Below, piece by piece: positions 17,442 to 25,619 of a stretch of DNA of 52,181 nt. The DNA lies in assembly GCF_003383615.1 (NCBI RefSeq), contig NZ_QNUL01000036.1, positions 1 to 52,181 on the forward strand. The letters are read 5' to 3'. The stretch's first letter is position 1, and each line of letters starts with the position of its first letter. The translations under genes were made by a program, and so were the position numbers. The notes beneath the pieces are model-generated. The model made no database searches, was not told the origin of the DNA, and saw only the letters and a program-made list of their open reading frames with translations. The stretch is from Dyadobacter luteus (GTDB lineage: Bacteria > Bacteroidota > Bacteroidia > Cytophagales > Spirosomataceae).

Positions 17442-17601
17442 AGATGTAGTTGAATTAGGTTATTGCTGCTAATATTACATCATTTTTGCTAAACATCATG
17501 AAACGGTTACAATAAGATTTATGCACCTATGATTCCCACTCTATACTTTTTTGGGATGGTATAGTATTTTTTCTAATGATACTGATCATCAGACTAAAGC
17601 C

Positions 17602-17916
17602 ATGAAAAAGTACATCATATGCCATTACAAAAATGGATCTCTCATTTTCTCAACCATATCAGCCTATGAAAAGACATCGGCTGATCAGATTGTAGATATA
17701 TTTCGAAAGTATAAGCTCACCACCGCTTCCAGACCGTTCCAAAATGATCAGTTTAAGGTAACAGGTCGCATCAATCTGCATTACGATCCTTTCAGCAGCA
17801 GCGAACTGCAATGGGATGAAGTTGTAAAGCAAATGACGCTCACGCTCAATGTGCTTGAAAGTGAACTCCAAAAGATGTTCCCTGTGAGTAACAATTTACC
17901 CACAGGTTCAGGTTAA
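17602..17916 (+). CDS. Hypothetical protein
   Basis: 104 residues, starting MKKYIICHYKNGSLIFST. The start at 17602 is preferred to 17551 because the upstream residues look untranslated. Soluble, alternating strand/helix pattern with charged C-terminal helix (VVKQMTLTLNVLESELQKMF). No domain recognised. Lies alone between divergent L,D-transpeptidase and convergent PNPOx-like gene. Confidence 0.55.
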   Translation: MKKYIICHYKNGSLIFSTISAYEKTSADQIVDIFRKYKLTTASRPFQNDQFKVTGRINLHYDPFSSSELQWDEVVKQMTLTLNVLESELQKMFPVSNNLPTGSG

Positions 17917-17957
17917 ATCAGTGTAATTAAGACCGTCATATAAATATTTCAAAATAT

Positions 17958-18587
17958 CTAAGCCAAATGCGGCGGCAGGGGCAATTCCTTACTCGACTCG
18001 TCGGGAATGGGAGCCAGCCTTCCGCCGGGCAGCGGTATAAGTCCGGACCAAATTGGAAGCTCTTTGTCTTCCAATTCGTCATTGGGCATACCTGTGCGTA
18101 TTTTAGCTGAAGCCTTATCAAGAGAAAAAGCAAGCGCCGTAGTCTTACGAACTTCTTTTTCTGTCATAGGTCTCAGGTAATCCCAACTATTCGGGACAAT
18201 TTTTTCCGTAAGCCATTTGAATGCCTCATATTTGGTTTCATAATCTTCGATTTTCTCTGCTTCTGCAAAAATGACTACGGATCTGTAGTTGACAGAATGA
18301 CTAAATGCAGATTTGGCCACTACAAGATCATCAACAAGCATGACGGTGATACAAACCGGAATACCTTTTTCAATTTCCCTGATAAAATGGCTCCCAACTG
18401 ATCCGTGAATGTAAATTTTGTCGGCATAGCGGACGAACGAAGTCGGTATAGAAAATGGTTGGTTGTTGACCGAATAGCTGATCGTACAGAACAATGCTTC
18501 ATCCAATATCGGATAAATTTCGTCTGGTTGGTAGTGAGCCCGCTTGGCCGCACGGCTGGGTGTGAGATGATCTTCTGGCTTTTTCAT
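17958..18587 (-). CDS. Pyridoxamine 5'-phosphate oxidase family (flavin-binding split barrel) protein
   Basis: 209 residues. The N-terminal part (ALFCTISYSVNNQPFSIPTS, then ADKIYIHGSVGSH) is the FMN-binding split-barrel of the PNPOx-like/NimA group. The family binds FMN or related cofactors and includes oxidases and reductases; the true substrate is unknown. It is divergently transcribed from a MocR regulator, a common arrangement in which the PLP-binding regulator controls a vitamin B6-linked enzyme, so a B6-related function is plausible but inferred. Cytosolic. The start at 18587 agrees with the family N-terminus. Confidence 0.85.
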   Translation of the reverse strand: MKKPEDHLTPSRAAKRAHYQPDEIYPILDEALFCTISYSVNNQPFSIPTSFVRYADKIYIHGSVGSHFIREIEKGIPVCITVMLVDDLVVAKSAFSHSVNYRSVVIFAEAEKIEDYETKYEAFKWLTEKIVPNSWDYLRPMTEKEVRKTTALAFSLDKASAKIRTGMPNDELEDKELPIWSGLIPLPGGRLAPIPDESSKELPLPPHLA

Positions 18588-18619
18588 GATACTTGTTTTT
18601 TTAACAAATATCCCTTAAG

Positions 18620-18667
18620 ATTGGATTGTGGTAACCGTCCAATTTTCAAAATTGCAATAGTCCAATT
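18620..18667. promoter_or_regulatory. Candidate MocR operator in the divergent gap
   Basis: GTCCAATT occurs twice (18637-18644 and 18660-18667), start-to-start distance 23 bp or about two helical turns, and its inverted core ATTGGA occurs at 18620-18625. MocR dimers commonly bind spaced repeats. The second copy abuts the MocR start codon. Confidence 0.55.
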
Positions 18668-20122
18668 ATGCTTTCCGTAACATCATTCATTACCGTTGAC
18701 CGTACACACTCAGAAGCTATCTACATACAAATTGCCAATCAACTGGCACAGCTTATCCGAAAAGGGGTAATGTCGGCAGGTTTTCAGTTACCAAGTTCCA
18801 GGGTGATGGCCAAAGAGCTTGGCGTTCACCGGAAGACGGTAACCGAAGCATATGATGAGTTACTCTCACAGGGATGGCTGGAAGGCCGGCAGGGAAGCGG
18901 GACTTTTGTTGCGCAAAACATTCCCGTTATTAAGCCGGTTTCCATTGGCAGGGAAGAAGGATTAATCTCCCGAAAAGTGAGTGGCTTTACTTTGAAAGAA
19001 CTAAACTACCCAAACAGACCTGTTACCAAATATCCCGAACCACTACACCTTGATGATGGATTTCCGGATGTCCGATTGGCACCACTGGGGGATTTGGCGA
19101 AAGCATATCGTAATCAGCTTATCAACGGAAACGGCTACAGCAGACTCGGCTATTCTGATCCGGAAGGGTCGCTCTGGTTACGGCAGGAGCTGGCTATATA
19201 TCTGAATCAAACCCGCGGAATGGGTGTGTCTGTAGAGAACATCATGATCACTCGTGGCACAACAATGGGCTTACACCTGGCAGCATCTTCAATAATTTCA
19301 GACGGAGATATCGTAGTGACGGGCAATACTTGTTGGGCCGGCGCAAAGTATAACCTGCAACAGGCTGGCGGAAAAATTTTAACTGTCACAGTGGACGAGA
19401 ACGGTATGGATACCGATGAACTGGAGCTACTTTGTGAAAAAATGCCTGTCAGGATGGTTTACGTTACTTCTCATCACCATTATCCCACCACGGTTACGCT
19501 TCGTGCAGACAGGCGGCTAAAACTACTGAATCTGGCAGAGCGATACGGATTCGCAATATTTGAAGACGATTATGATTACGATTTTCATTACATGAGCAAA
19601 CCGCTTCTTCCGTTGGCTGCCAGTGATCCCAAAGGTATGGTGTTGTATTGCGGATCATTTACCAAGTCAATCGCACCGGCATTCAGGGTAGGCTATGTTA
19701 TTGCCGCTGGGAATGTAATCGAAAGGCTGACACAATTACGAAGAATTATTGACAGGCAAGGCGATGTAGCCCTTGAAAATGCAATTGCTGATCTATTGCA
19801 TAATGGTATTATTCAAAGGCATTTACGGAAATCATTACGGGAATACCGGCAACGGCGAGATGTTTTCTGTGAGTTGCTGACTACCGAACTTCCAGACAAA
19901 GTAAGTTTTGTAAAACCAGATGGAGGACTGGCAGTTTGGACCAGATTCGCCCCCACTTACAACATGACCCTCATTGCTCAACAGGCATCTAAAAGAGGGC
20001 TGTCTTTCTCCAATGGCCTGCTGCATGATTTACCAGGCGGAGGATTTACCCGGCTGGGTTTTGCATCCTCTACCACTGAAGAACTTGTTGGTACCATCGA
20101 AGTTTTGAAGGAAATTTTGTAG
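18668..20122 (+). CDS. MocR-family (GntR wHTH + class I aminotransferase) transcriptional regulator, PdxR-like
   Basis: 484 residues. The GntR-type winged helix occupies residues about 12-82 (AIYIQIANQLAQLIRKGVM, LPSSRVMAKELGVHRKTV, GWLEGRQGSGTFV). The rest is an aminotransferase fold with the PLP Schiff-base lysine in GSFTKSIAPAFRVGY (Lys333) and the Asp of IFEDDYDYDF. MocR proteins sense PLP or PLP-amino acid adducts and regulate a neighbouring gene; here that is likely the divergent PNPOx-like gene. The start codon directly follows a repeat copy, so translation start or transcription start may be unusually close to the operator. Confidence 0.93.
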   Translation: MLSVTSFITVDRTHSEAIYIQIANQLAQLIRKGVMSAGFQLPSSRVMAKELGVHRKTVTEAYDELLSQGWLEGRQGSGTFVAQNIPVIKPVSIGREEGLISRKVSGFTLKELNYPNRPVTKYPEPLHLDDGFPDVRLAPLGDLAKAYRNQLINGNGYSRLGYSDPEGSLWLRQELAIYLNQTRGMGVSVENIMITRGTTMGLHLAASSIISDGDIVVTGNTCWAGAKYNLQQAGGKILTVTVDENGMDTDELELLCEKMPVRMVYVTSHHHYPTTVTLRADRRLKLLNLAERYGFAIFEDDYDYDFHYMSKPLLPLAASDPKGMVLYCGSFTKSIAPAFRVGYVIAAGNVIERLTQLRRIIDRQGDVALENAIADLLHNGIIQRHLRKSLREYRQRRDVFCELLTTELPDKVSFVKPDGGLAVWTRFAPTYNMTLIAQQASKRGLSFSNGLLHDLPGGGFTRLGFASSTTEELVGTIEVLKEIL

Positions 20123-20140
20123 CGTTTAAAATTTAAAATA

Positions 20141-20413
20141 TTAACCATTATCCTTGTTGAGTTTGTTCAATTTGTCGATCAGGTAAATCAGCTCCTGTTC
20201 TGATCTGCTCAATTCTTTCAATTCGGAAGATTCAATAACATTTCCTTCCGGGTCGTGAAAGTTCTTGAATTCCTCGCTGGCTTCGGGATCCTGTGTATTA
20301 TCCGGGTCCGATAATTTGCTTTCCGTAATACTTTGCTTTTCGAATTCGACCTGTTGCCGTTTTGCCAGAATCTTTTCCTGAAGGTCTTTTTTCTGCTGTT
20401 CAATTTGATCCAT
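20141..20413 (-). CDS. Small coiled-coil hypothetical protein
   Basis: 90 residues, highly charged (Glu, Lys, Gln, Asp), no signal peptide. N-terminal helix with heptad-like pattern (IEQQKKDLQEKILAKRQQVEFEK, quoted in part: QKKDLQEKILAKRQQ) and C-terminal helix (SEQELIYLIDKLNKLNKD) suggest a short coiled coil. Convergent with the MocR gene with an 18-bp gap. No family recognised; function unknown. Confidence 0.6.
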   Translation of the reverse strand: MDQIEQQKKDLQEKILAKRQQVEFEKQSITESKLSDPDNTQDPEASEEFKNFHDPEGNVIESSELKELSRSEQELIYLIDKLNKLNKDNG

Positions 20414-20572
20414 AGTACTATGCTGTTTCAGGAATAAAACACAAAAATTAAGCCAATTGCGTCATGCTAACAGAATTTGTCAGGAAATGTAGTGTTGCTG
20501 ACTTTCGTCATGAATTAACATTACTGATGTCATTTATTAGCTGCTCATCCCGAAGGATTTTTGTATTGAAAA

Positions 20573-20603
20573 TTTCAGGATTGATATAGATCAATTTCTG
20601 AAA
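20573..20603. promoter_or_regulatory. Nested dyad upstream of the CoA-transferase gene
   Basis: TTTCAG (20573-20578) and CTGAAA (20598-20603) flank ATTGAT (20580-20585) and ATCAAT (20590-20595). The nested dyad is centred about 46 bp before the start at 20634. It could be an operator or a 5' hairpin; no T-run supports a terminator. Confidence 0.4.
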
Positions 20604-20633
20604 AATGATCTAACTTTCTATACAAATAAGTCT

Positions 20634-21962
20634 ATGGATATCCCCAAATATACAACTGCTGAAGAGGCCGTTAAGCACGTTCAATCAGGCAACAGAGTCT
20701 TCATTCATGGTAGTGCCGCCACTCCGATTCACCTGGTGCAGGCATTACAAAAGAGACATTGGGAACTAAAGAATGTTGAATTTATCAGTATTACCACGTT
20801 GGGAGATGTGAATTTCAATGATCCTGTCCACCACAACAGTTTTTTCTTTAATTCTCTTTTTGTTTCTGCAAATACACGTTCAGTGGTAAACAGCGACTAC
20901 GGAGATTATGTACCCATTTTTTTGAGCCAGATTCCGCAACTTGTCAAGAGCGACAAACTGCCTGTGGATGTGGCGATGATTCAGGTTTCCCCTCCGGATG
21001 CTCATGGTTTCTGTTCATTGGGTACATCAGTAGATATTGCCCGCGCTGTGGTTGACTCAGCTAAACATGTGATAGCCCAGGTGAATCCATCCATGCCAAG
21101 AACACACGGCGACGGGTTTGTACACATTGGCAAAATTGATTCACTCGTATGGCATCAGGCAGATCTTCCGGAAATCGATTATTCTTTAAATGCCAAACCG
21201 GCGATGGTACAAATCGGTGAGAATGTGGCTTCACTCATTGAGGATGGTGCTACCATTCAGGTTGGGATTGGTGCCATACCGGATCAGGTGCTGAGGAATC
21301 TGAAACATCACAAGAATCTTGGCCTGCATACCGAAATGCTGTCAGATGGTGTAATTCCCCTGATTGAAAGCGGAGTAATCAACAATAGTCTGAAAAAACT
21401 CAACCGTGGTAAGTCTGTGACCTCATTTATGGTGGGTACCAGAAAGCTTTACGATTTCGTGAACGACAATCCGGCGATTCGTGTGATGGATATCGCCTAT
21501 GTGAATGACACAAGCATCATTCGCCAAAATCAAAAAGCGACAGCAATTAATTCCGCACTTGAACTCGATCTTACGGGCCAGGTTTGCGCAGATTCACTTG
21601 GCACTTATCAGTATTCTGGTATAGGAGGACAAATGGATTTCATCCGGGGGGCATCTTTGTCTGACGGAGGAATTCCAATTATTGCACTTCCATCTGTGAC
21701 TTCCAGAGGTGAATCACGCATCGTGCCGTTTCTGAAAGAAGGAGCAGGAGTAGTGACGACCCGGGGACATATTCACTGGGTTGTAACCGAATATGGTATG
21801 GTTGATTTGTTTGGAAAAAGCTTAAAGCAGAGAGCCCGCGCATTGATCAGTATTGCGCATCCTAATCATAGAGAGGATCTGGAGAGGGCATTTTGTGAAC
21901 GTTTTGGCAGTTATCAGCGACCGGCGGTAACGAGCCTCTCTGATAGGGTATTTTGTCCGTAA
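20634..21962 (+). CDS. Acetyl-CoA hydrolase/transferase family protein (4-hydroxybutyrate CoA-transferase-like)
   Basis: 442-residue class I CoA-transferase. The N-terminal half has VFIHGSAATP and SPPDAHGFCSLGTSVD; the C-terminal half has the oxyanion-forming GIGAIP (211-216) and catalytic glutamate Glu234 in HTEMLSDG. The enzyme moves CoA between acetate and other short acyl groups; candidates are acetyl-CoA:4-hydroxybutyrate, succinate or propionate transfer. Substrate cannot be told by eye. Cytosolic, single-gene unit with an upstream dyad and downstream terminator. Confidence 0.93.
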   Translation: MDIPKYTTAEEAVKHVQSGNRVFIHGSAATPIHLVQALQKRHWELKNVEFISITTLGDVNFNDPVHHNSFFFNSLFVSANTRSVVNSDYGDYVPIFLSQIPQLVKSDKLPVDVAMIQVSPPDAHGFCSLGTSVDIARAVVDSAKHVIAQVNPSMPRTHGDGFVHIGKIDSLVWHQADLPEIDYSLNAKPAMVQIGENVASLIEDGATIQVGIGAIPDQVLRNLKHHKNLGLHTEMLSDGVIPLIESGVINNSLKKLNRGKSVTSFMVGTRKLYDFVNDNPAIRVMDIAYVNDTSIIRQNQKATAINSALELDLTGQVCADSLGTYQYSGIGGQMDFIRGASLSDGGIPIIALPSVTSRGESRIVPFLKEGAGVVTTRGHIHWVVTEYGMVDLFGKSLKQRARALISIAHPNHREDLERAFCERFGSYQRPAVTSLSDRVFCP

Positions 21963-21984
21963 GCCACCTCATAAATTCTGCATG

Positions 21985-22017
21985 CGGCCGGGTGTAATAG
22001 CCCGGCCGTATTGTTTT
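21985..22017 (+). terminator. Intrinsic terminator after the CoA-transferase
   Basis: CGGCCGGG (21985-21992) pairs with CCCGGCCG (22001-22008), followed by a T-rich stretch to 22017. It abuts the stop of the opposing gene. Confidence 0.8.
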
Positions 22018-22259
22018 CAGGTAATCACAACTAGATCCGGCTCAGTATGCTCACCTTTGGCTGAAGTAGAATAAGCAAGCTGGATTTTCCGCCCCTTTGC
22101 ATATGCTTCTTCCAATTTTCTGAAAACTGTAGCTTCTCCTTCCAGCTTCATAGCTTCAAACAGCACATTCCCATAGCTGAATTCTGCAGAGCCGAATCCG
22201 TTGCGTAATGCTGCTGCCTGATAATGATCGAATAGCTCTTTGCCTGTCATGCAAGTCAT
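22017..22259 (-). CDS. Small hypothetical protein
   Basis: 80 residues (or 77 from the ATG at 22250). Soluble, mixed composition: TGKELFDHYQAAALRNGFGS, then EATVFRKLEEAYAKGRKIQL and a charged end. No signal or known motif. The composition and helix pattern look protein-like. 87 bp downstream of the lipoprotein gene on the same strand, so they may share a transcript. Confidence 0.55.
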   Translation of the reverse strand: MTCMTGKELFDHYQAAALRNGFGSAEFSYGNVLFEAMKLEGEATVFRKLEEAYAKGRKIQLAYSTSAKGEHTEPDLVVIT

Positions 22260-22346
22260 TTTTTTCCGTGGCTAATATGAACCAAAGATGCTCAGTCGTT
22301 ACTGAAAGTTGCATAAGGGCGATATTTATTTTGAGATTCGGTGACA

Positions 22347-22775
22347 TCAGTTGATGACAACCTTTGTATCACCTTCTTTAATCAGGATGTGACAGCAATC
22401 ATGTGCGACCAGATAATCCTTCGAAATAACCTCTTTTCCATCTTTCCACCCGGTGAAACGAAATAATTTTCCACATTTATCTGTCAAAGATTGGTGCCCG
22501 TCCCCGACAAAAAGATATTTACCAAGTGATTGGAGGATGGCTGTATACTCATCGGTTTTTATAATAATCTCCCGTCCATCTTCTGCTCTTGTGACTTTGT
22601 ATTTGTCTAATAAATATGGTTTTCCATTTTTATCTGTAATTTCGATAGTGATGTTACGATATTCTAATGTACAATTGATGGAACCTGCACAGCCACAAGG
22701 ATCGACCTCTTTACGCTTATCCTTGCAGGCTGATAATGTAAAAATCAAAATGAGAGAAAAAAATGTGTTTTTCAT
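22347..22775 (-). CDS. Hypothetical lipoprotein
   Basis: 142 residues. A signal sequence with lipobox (FTLSAC, Cys17) marks it as a lipoprotein. The mature part begins with charged residues and CGCAGSINC, giving three further cysteines, and contains strand-rich segments ending HDCCHILIKEGD. Two neighbouring cysteines plus histidines could bind metal or form disulphides, but I recognise no domain. Outer-membrane or periplasmic. Divergent from the leader region of the MFS exporter. Confidence 0.75.
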   Translation of the reverse strand: MKNTFFSLILIFTLSACKDKRKEVDPCGCAGSINCTLEYRNITIEITDKNGKPYLLDKYKVTRAEDGREIIIKTDEYTAILQSLGKYLFVGDGHQSLTDKCGKLFRFTGWKDGKEVISKDYLVAHDCCHILIKEGDTKVVIN

Positions 22776-22890
22776 AGCGAAACAGGATCAGAATCTAAAA
22801 AGGGCTTATCATTTACAATGAGCAGGTTGAGCCTCTAATGGTTGGAAAGTAAGGTTGGAATATTTATCCGTCATAATTTCCACGGAACCC

Positions 22891-22922
22891 TTTATAAAAT
22901 TTCTATAATTCCTGTACTTTTG
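22891..22922 (+). promoter_or_regulatory. Promoter for the attenuator leader
   Basis: TACTTTTG (22915-22922) is an exact TAnnTTTG -7 box; TTTA (22891-22894) is a one-mismatch -33 box with a 20-bp spacer. The expected start of transcription falls at or just before the leader ATG at 22927, so the leader RNA would have almost no 5' UTR. Confidence 0.6.
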
Positions 22923-22926
22923 CATC

Positions 22927-22992
22927 ATGAATATGCAAATCGTCTATCGCTCCATTCGCAACTGGTCATCAAAGGATGTCTGGCGTGAGTAG
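22927..22992 (+). CDS. Candidate 21-residue leader peptide of an attenuator
   Basis: A short frame ATG to TAG: begins MNMQIVYRSIRNW and ends KDVWRE. A second in-frame ATG lies at 22933. It starts within a few bases of a perfect -7 box, and codons 15-20 contain the 5' arm of an antiterminator helix (22971-22985) that competes with the terminator upstream of the MFS gene. Function as a sensor of ribosome stalling is inferred from this layout; the peptide itself is not in any family I recognise. Confidence 0.5.
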   Translation: MNMQIVYRSIRNWSSKDVWRE

Positions 22993-23055
22993 CTATAAGA
23001 TGGTTTCAATAAAACATTAGCGATCCGCCCGATATCATTTCAGGGCGGATTTTTT
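22971..23055 (+). promoter_or_regulatory. Transcription attenuator: antiterminator and terminator hairpins upstream of MFS exporter
   Basis: The intrinsic terminator is ATCCGCCC (23023-23030) paired with GGGCGGAT (23043-23050), with T-run to 23055, only 12 bases before the MFS start codon. The 5' arm and loop (23026-23040) can instead pair with 22971-22985: 13 of 15 positions pair, one as G-U. The two helices are mutually exclusive. The upstream partner lies inside the leader peptide frame, so ribosome position can decide which forms. Confidence 0.6.
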
Positions 23056-23067
23056 ATTTTCAGACCT

Positions 23068-24282
23068 ATGATAAAAAAAATTACACAAGGTTATCGTGAA
23101 TCATACAGCAGTTTAAGCCGGGAGACCTGGCTGTTAAGTATGGTAGTGCTGATCAATCGTTGCGGCTACATGGCAGTGCCGTTTATGAGTATGTATATCA
23201 CTCAGAATCTGCACCGCAGCATAGCAGATGCAGGGCTGATCATTACTCTTTTTGGTGCGGGTTCGGTACTCGGTGCTATTGCCGGAGGATATTTGTCGGA
23301 CAAAGTGGGCTTTCGTTCTGTTCAGATCGTTAGCCTGCTGATTAGTGGGATACTTTTTATACTTTTCTCTCAGGTCAATACTTTTGATCATTTGTGCCTG
23401 CTGACAGTCATTCTAGGTTTTTTTGTAGAAGCATTCAAACCAGCCAATAATTCAGCAATTGCCTTTTATTCGACGCCGGAAAATCTGACGAGATCTTATG
23501 CACTCAACCGCTTGGCAACCAACCTCGGTTTTGGGTTTGGTACTTCCGTAGGAGGAATACTTGCGGCTATTAATTATGATTTACTCTTTTGGGTGGATGG
23601 CATTGTTTATACGCTTGCTGGTGCTTTGATACTGATACTATTGCCGGAAGGTAAGATCAACCCTGCATCAGAAGAGGAGGGGGAAACATTGGTAACTTCT
23701 AAATCTCCCTGGTCAGATCTGTTTTTTATAAGATTTATCGCAATGGTGACATTATATATGATTGCGTTTATTATGATCTTCAGGATCTTGCCGGTATTCT
23801 GGAAAGAGCAAATGCATATCGGAGAAGCAACAATAGGTATACTGATGGCGATGAACGGAATTGTAATCGCTGTGTTTGAAATGGTATTCATTCAGGTGCT
23901 GAGAAACAGACATTCGGACTATCACTACATTATTTCCGGTGTACTTTGTACTGTATTCGCATTCTTCGCTTTGCTGATTCCTGGTTTACCAGCGATCATT
24001 GCGGGTATACTGGCCGTTTTTTCATTCACGATCGGGGAAATGCTTACATTGCCGTACATCAGTACGATTGTCATTAACAGAGCAAGTGAGCAAAGCCGTG
24101 GGAAGTATTCCGCAGTATACTCATTATCATGGGCAGTTGCGCAGGTAGTGGGACCCGCGGCAGGAGGATTTATAGCAGCAGGATGGGGCTATGATGCATT
24201 GTGGGTCACTTTGATAGTGCTGTGCCTGTTGTCTGCTTTCGGTTTCCATCAACTTTACCGAAGCAGGTTGAGCCTGGTCTGA
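23068..24282 (+). CDS. MFS transporter, probable drug or metabolite exporter
   Basis: 404-residue major facilitator with about 12 membrane helices. The N-terminal half has INRCGYMAVPFMSMYI and the MFS loop 2-3 motif as GYLSDKVGFRSV. The loop 6-7 region is charged (EGKINPASEEEGE). It resembles the DHA1 multidrug/proton antiporter class (MdtH-like), with substrate unknown. Inner membrane. The gene begins 12 bp after a terminator, so it can be expressed only by readthrough or from a hidden promoter; this suggests induction, for example by a translation-blocking compound. Confidence 0.9.
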   Translation: MIKKITQGYRESYSSLSRETWLLSMVVLINRCGYMAVPFMSMYITQNLHRSIADAGLIITLFGAGSVLGAIAGGYLSDKVGFRSVQIVSLLISGILFILFSQVNTFDHLCLLTVILGFFVEAFKPANNSAIAFYSTPENLTRSYALNRLATNLGFGFGTSVGGILAAINYDLLFWVDGIVYTLAGALILILLPEGKINPASEEEGETLVTSKSPWSDLFFIRFIAMVTLYMIAFIMIFRILPVFWKEQMHIGEATIGILMAMNGIVIAVFEMVFIQVLRNRHSDYHYIISGVLCTVFAFFALLIPGLPAIIAGILAVFSFTIGEMLTLPYISTIVINRASEQSRGKYSAVYSLSWAVAQVVGPAAGGFIAAGWGYDALWVTLIVLCLLSAFGFHQLYRSRLSLV

Positions 24283-24283
24283 T

Positions 24284-24327
24284 AAAAACGTCAACGTCTG
24301 CCAAATGAAGCAGACGTTGACGTTTTT
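24284..24327. terminator. Bidirectional terminator between MFS and esterase genes
   Basis: A perfect 18-bp stem: AAAAACGTCAACGTCTGC (24284-24301) and GCAGACGTTGACGTTTTT (24310-24327). A-run on one side and T-run on the other serve both converging genes; it touches both stop codons. Confidence 0.9.
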
Positions 24328-24328
24328 A

Positions 24329-25195
24329 TTAAATCTGTCTTTTGAAAAAATCCCAGGCAGCTGAAAAGAAATCCATATCGCTTTGAAACTCATGTTTCCC
24401 ATTGTTAACTTTCAATAGAGTTACTTCCGGTTTACGCTTCTCTTTGAAAGTATATTTTTCGATGGTTATATTGTTTGTTTTATCCGGATCAGGCACCAGT
24501 TGCTTGTCAGGTTTGCCTTTATATCCTGCCAGCCTGGCCCAGTAGTTAAACGATTGATCAGTAGACTGTACGTTACCCAAAGTTAGTCCCGCCGATTTCA
24601 TTTCTCCTCCTTCATAAGGATTCACCGGATCTGCAGTACCGTTTATAATCATGGTGGCTATCGGTTTTTTGCTTTCAATACAATCCATATTTTCTGCGGT
24701 TGGCATGTTCGCAACCATGGCACAGATTGCCTTAAAAGTTTCGGGCATGGTGATTCCCATTTTATACGCCATCTGTCCGCCACCTGAGAAGCCTGAGGCG
24801 AAAACATTCCTTTTGTTGATCGCATATTTATCACCGAAATAATTGATCATCCCCTGAAAAAATGCCTGTTCATCAATATCTATTTTATTAGCTTCTGCTT
24901 CGGAATGCTTCCTGCACTCATTCCAGAACGATTTATATCCCTGTGGGTACACAACAATGAAGTTTTCACTTTCGGCTCTCTTTTCCAATTGTTGCGCATT
25001 CTTCATAAAATTGGCTGCATTGCCTCCCGACCCGTGAATAGCAAACATAAGGCTGCCGTTCGTTCTGTTGGTCTGAGGTTTATTGAAGTAAAATACACGG
25101 TAATGATTTCCAACCAGGATAGAGTCTGCAACGGGCTGTGCTATGGAAGGTGCTGCAGTTAATAACAGACTGGCCAGACAAAGTTTTTTTAGCAT
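24329..25195 (-). CDS. Exported alpha/beta-hydrolase esterase (PHB depolymerase/LpqC-like)
   Basis: 288 residues with signal peptide (cleavage after SIAQ, residue 20). Oxyanion motif HGSGG at 54-58, nucleophile Ser137 in GFSGGG, Asp189 in GTADPVNPYEGG and His268 in GKHEF make a complete catalytic triad. The family includes poly(3-hydroxybutyrate) depolymerases, feruloyl and acetylxylan esterases; substrate not decidable here. Periplasmic or secreted. Monocistronic, convergent with the MFS gene. Confidence 0.92.
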   Translation of the reverse strand: MLKKLCLASLLLTAAPSIAQPVADSILVGNHYRVFYFNKPQTNRTNGSLMFAIHGSGGNAANFMKNAQQLEKRAESENFIVVYPQGYKSFWNECRKHSEAEANKIDIDEQAFFQGMINYFGDKYAINKRNVFASGFSGGGQMAYKMGITMPETFKAICAMVANMPTAENMDCIESKKPIATMIINGTADPVNPYEGGEMKSAGLTLGNVQSTDQSFNYWARLAGYKGKPDKQLVPDPDKTNNITIEKYTFKEKRKPEVTLLKVNNGKHEFQSDMDFFSAAWDFFKRQI

Positions 25196-25314
25196 GGGAT
25201 TTAAAAGGAATAATAATTTAAACAGTATTGCAGTAAAACTAACAGAAATTGTCTTGTTTTGAGAAGCAGACAGGAATATTCTGTTAAAACAGATTGAAAA
25301 TAAAAATTGAAATT

Positions 25315-25605
25315 ATGGCAGAGGTTAAACTACAGTTGGCGGAAAGAGGCCGAGGCGCTTTCTATCTTTATGAAGAGGGTGAGAAAGCAGGTGAAATGGT
25401 GGTTGGCATATCCGGCACAACGCTGACGGTCTATCACACCGAGGTGGATCCCAGGTTTGAAGGACGCGGTCTTGCCAAACTCATGTTAGAGGAAATGGTG
25501 GCTTACGCCAGAACAAATAAGCTGACAGTAATGCCGTTGTGTCCGTATGTTCACGCACAGTTCAAACGACATCCGGAACTTTACAACGATATCTGGAAAC
25601 AATAG
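25315..25605 (+). CDS. Small GNAT N-acetyltransferase (YjdJ-like)
   Basis: 96 residues from the start at 25315 (MAEVKLQLAERG). The compact acetyltransferase core has VYHTEVDPRFEGRGLAKLM, which contains the acetyl-CoA pyrophosphate-binding pattern, and ends with PLCPYVHAQFKRHPE, typical of the single-domain YjdJ group. Upstream in-frame ATG at 25294 adds seven residues that do not match the family. Substrate unknown. Convergent with the histidine kinase gene, 14 bp apart. Confidence 0.9.
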   Translation: MAEVKLQLAERGRGAFYLYEEGEKAGEMVVGISGTTLTVYHTEVDPRFEGRGLAKLMLEEMVAYARTNKLTVMPLCPYVHAQFKRHPELYNDIWKQ

Positions 25606-25619
25606 TAATGCATTCCGAA

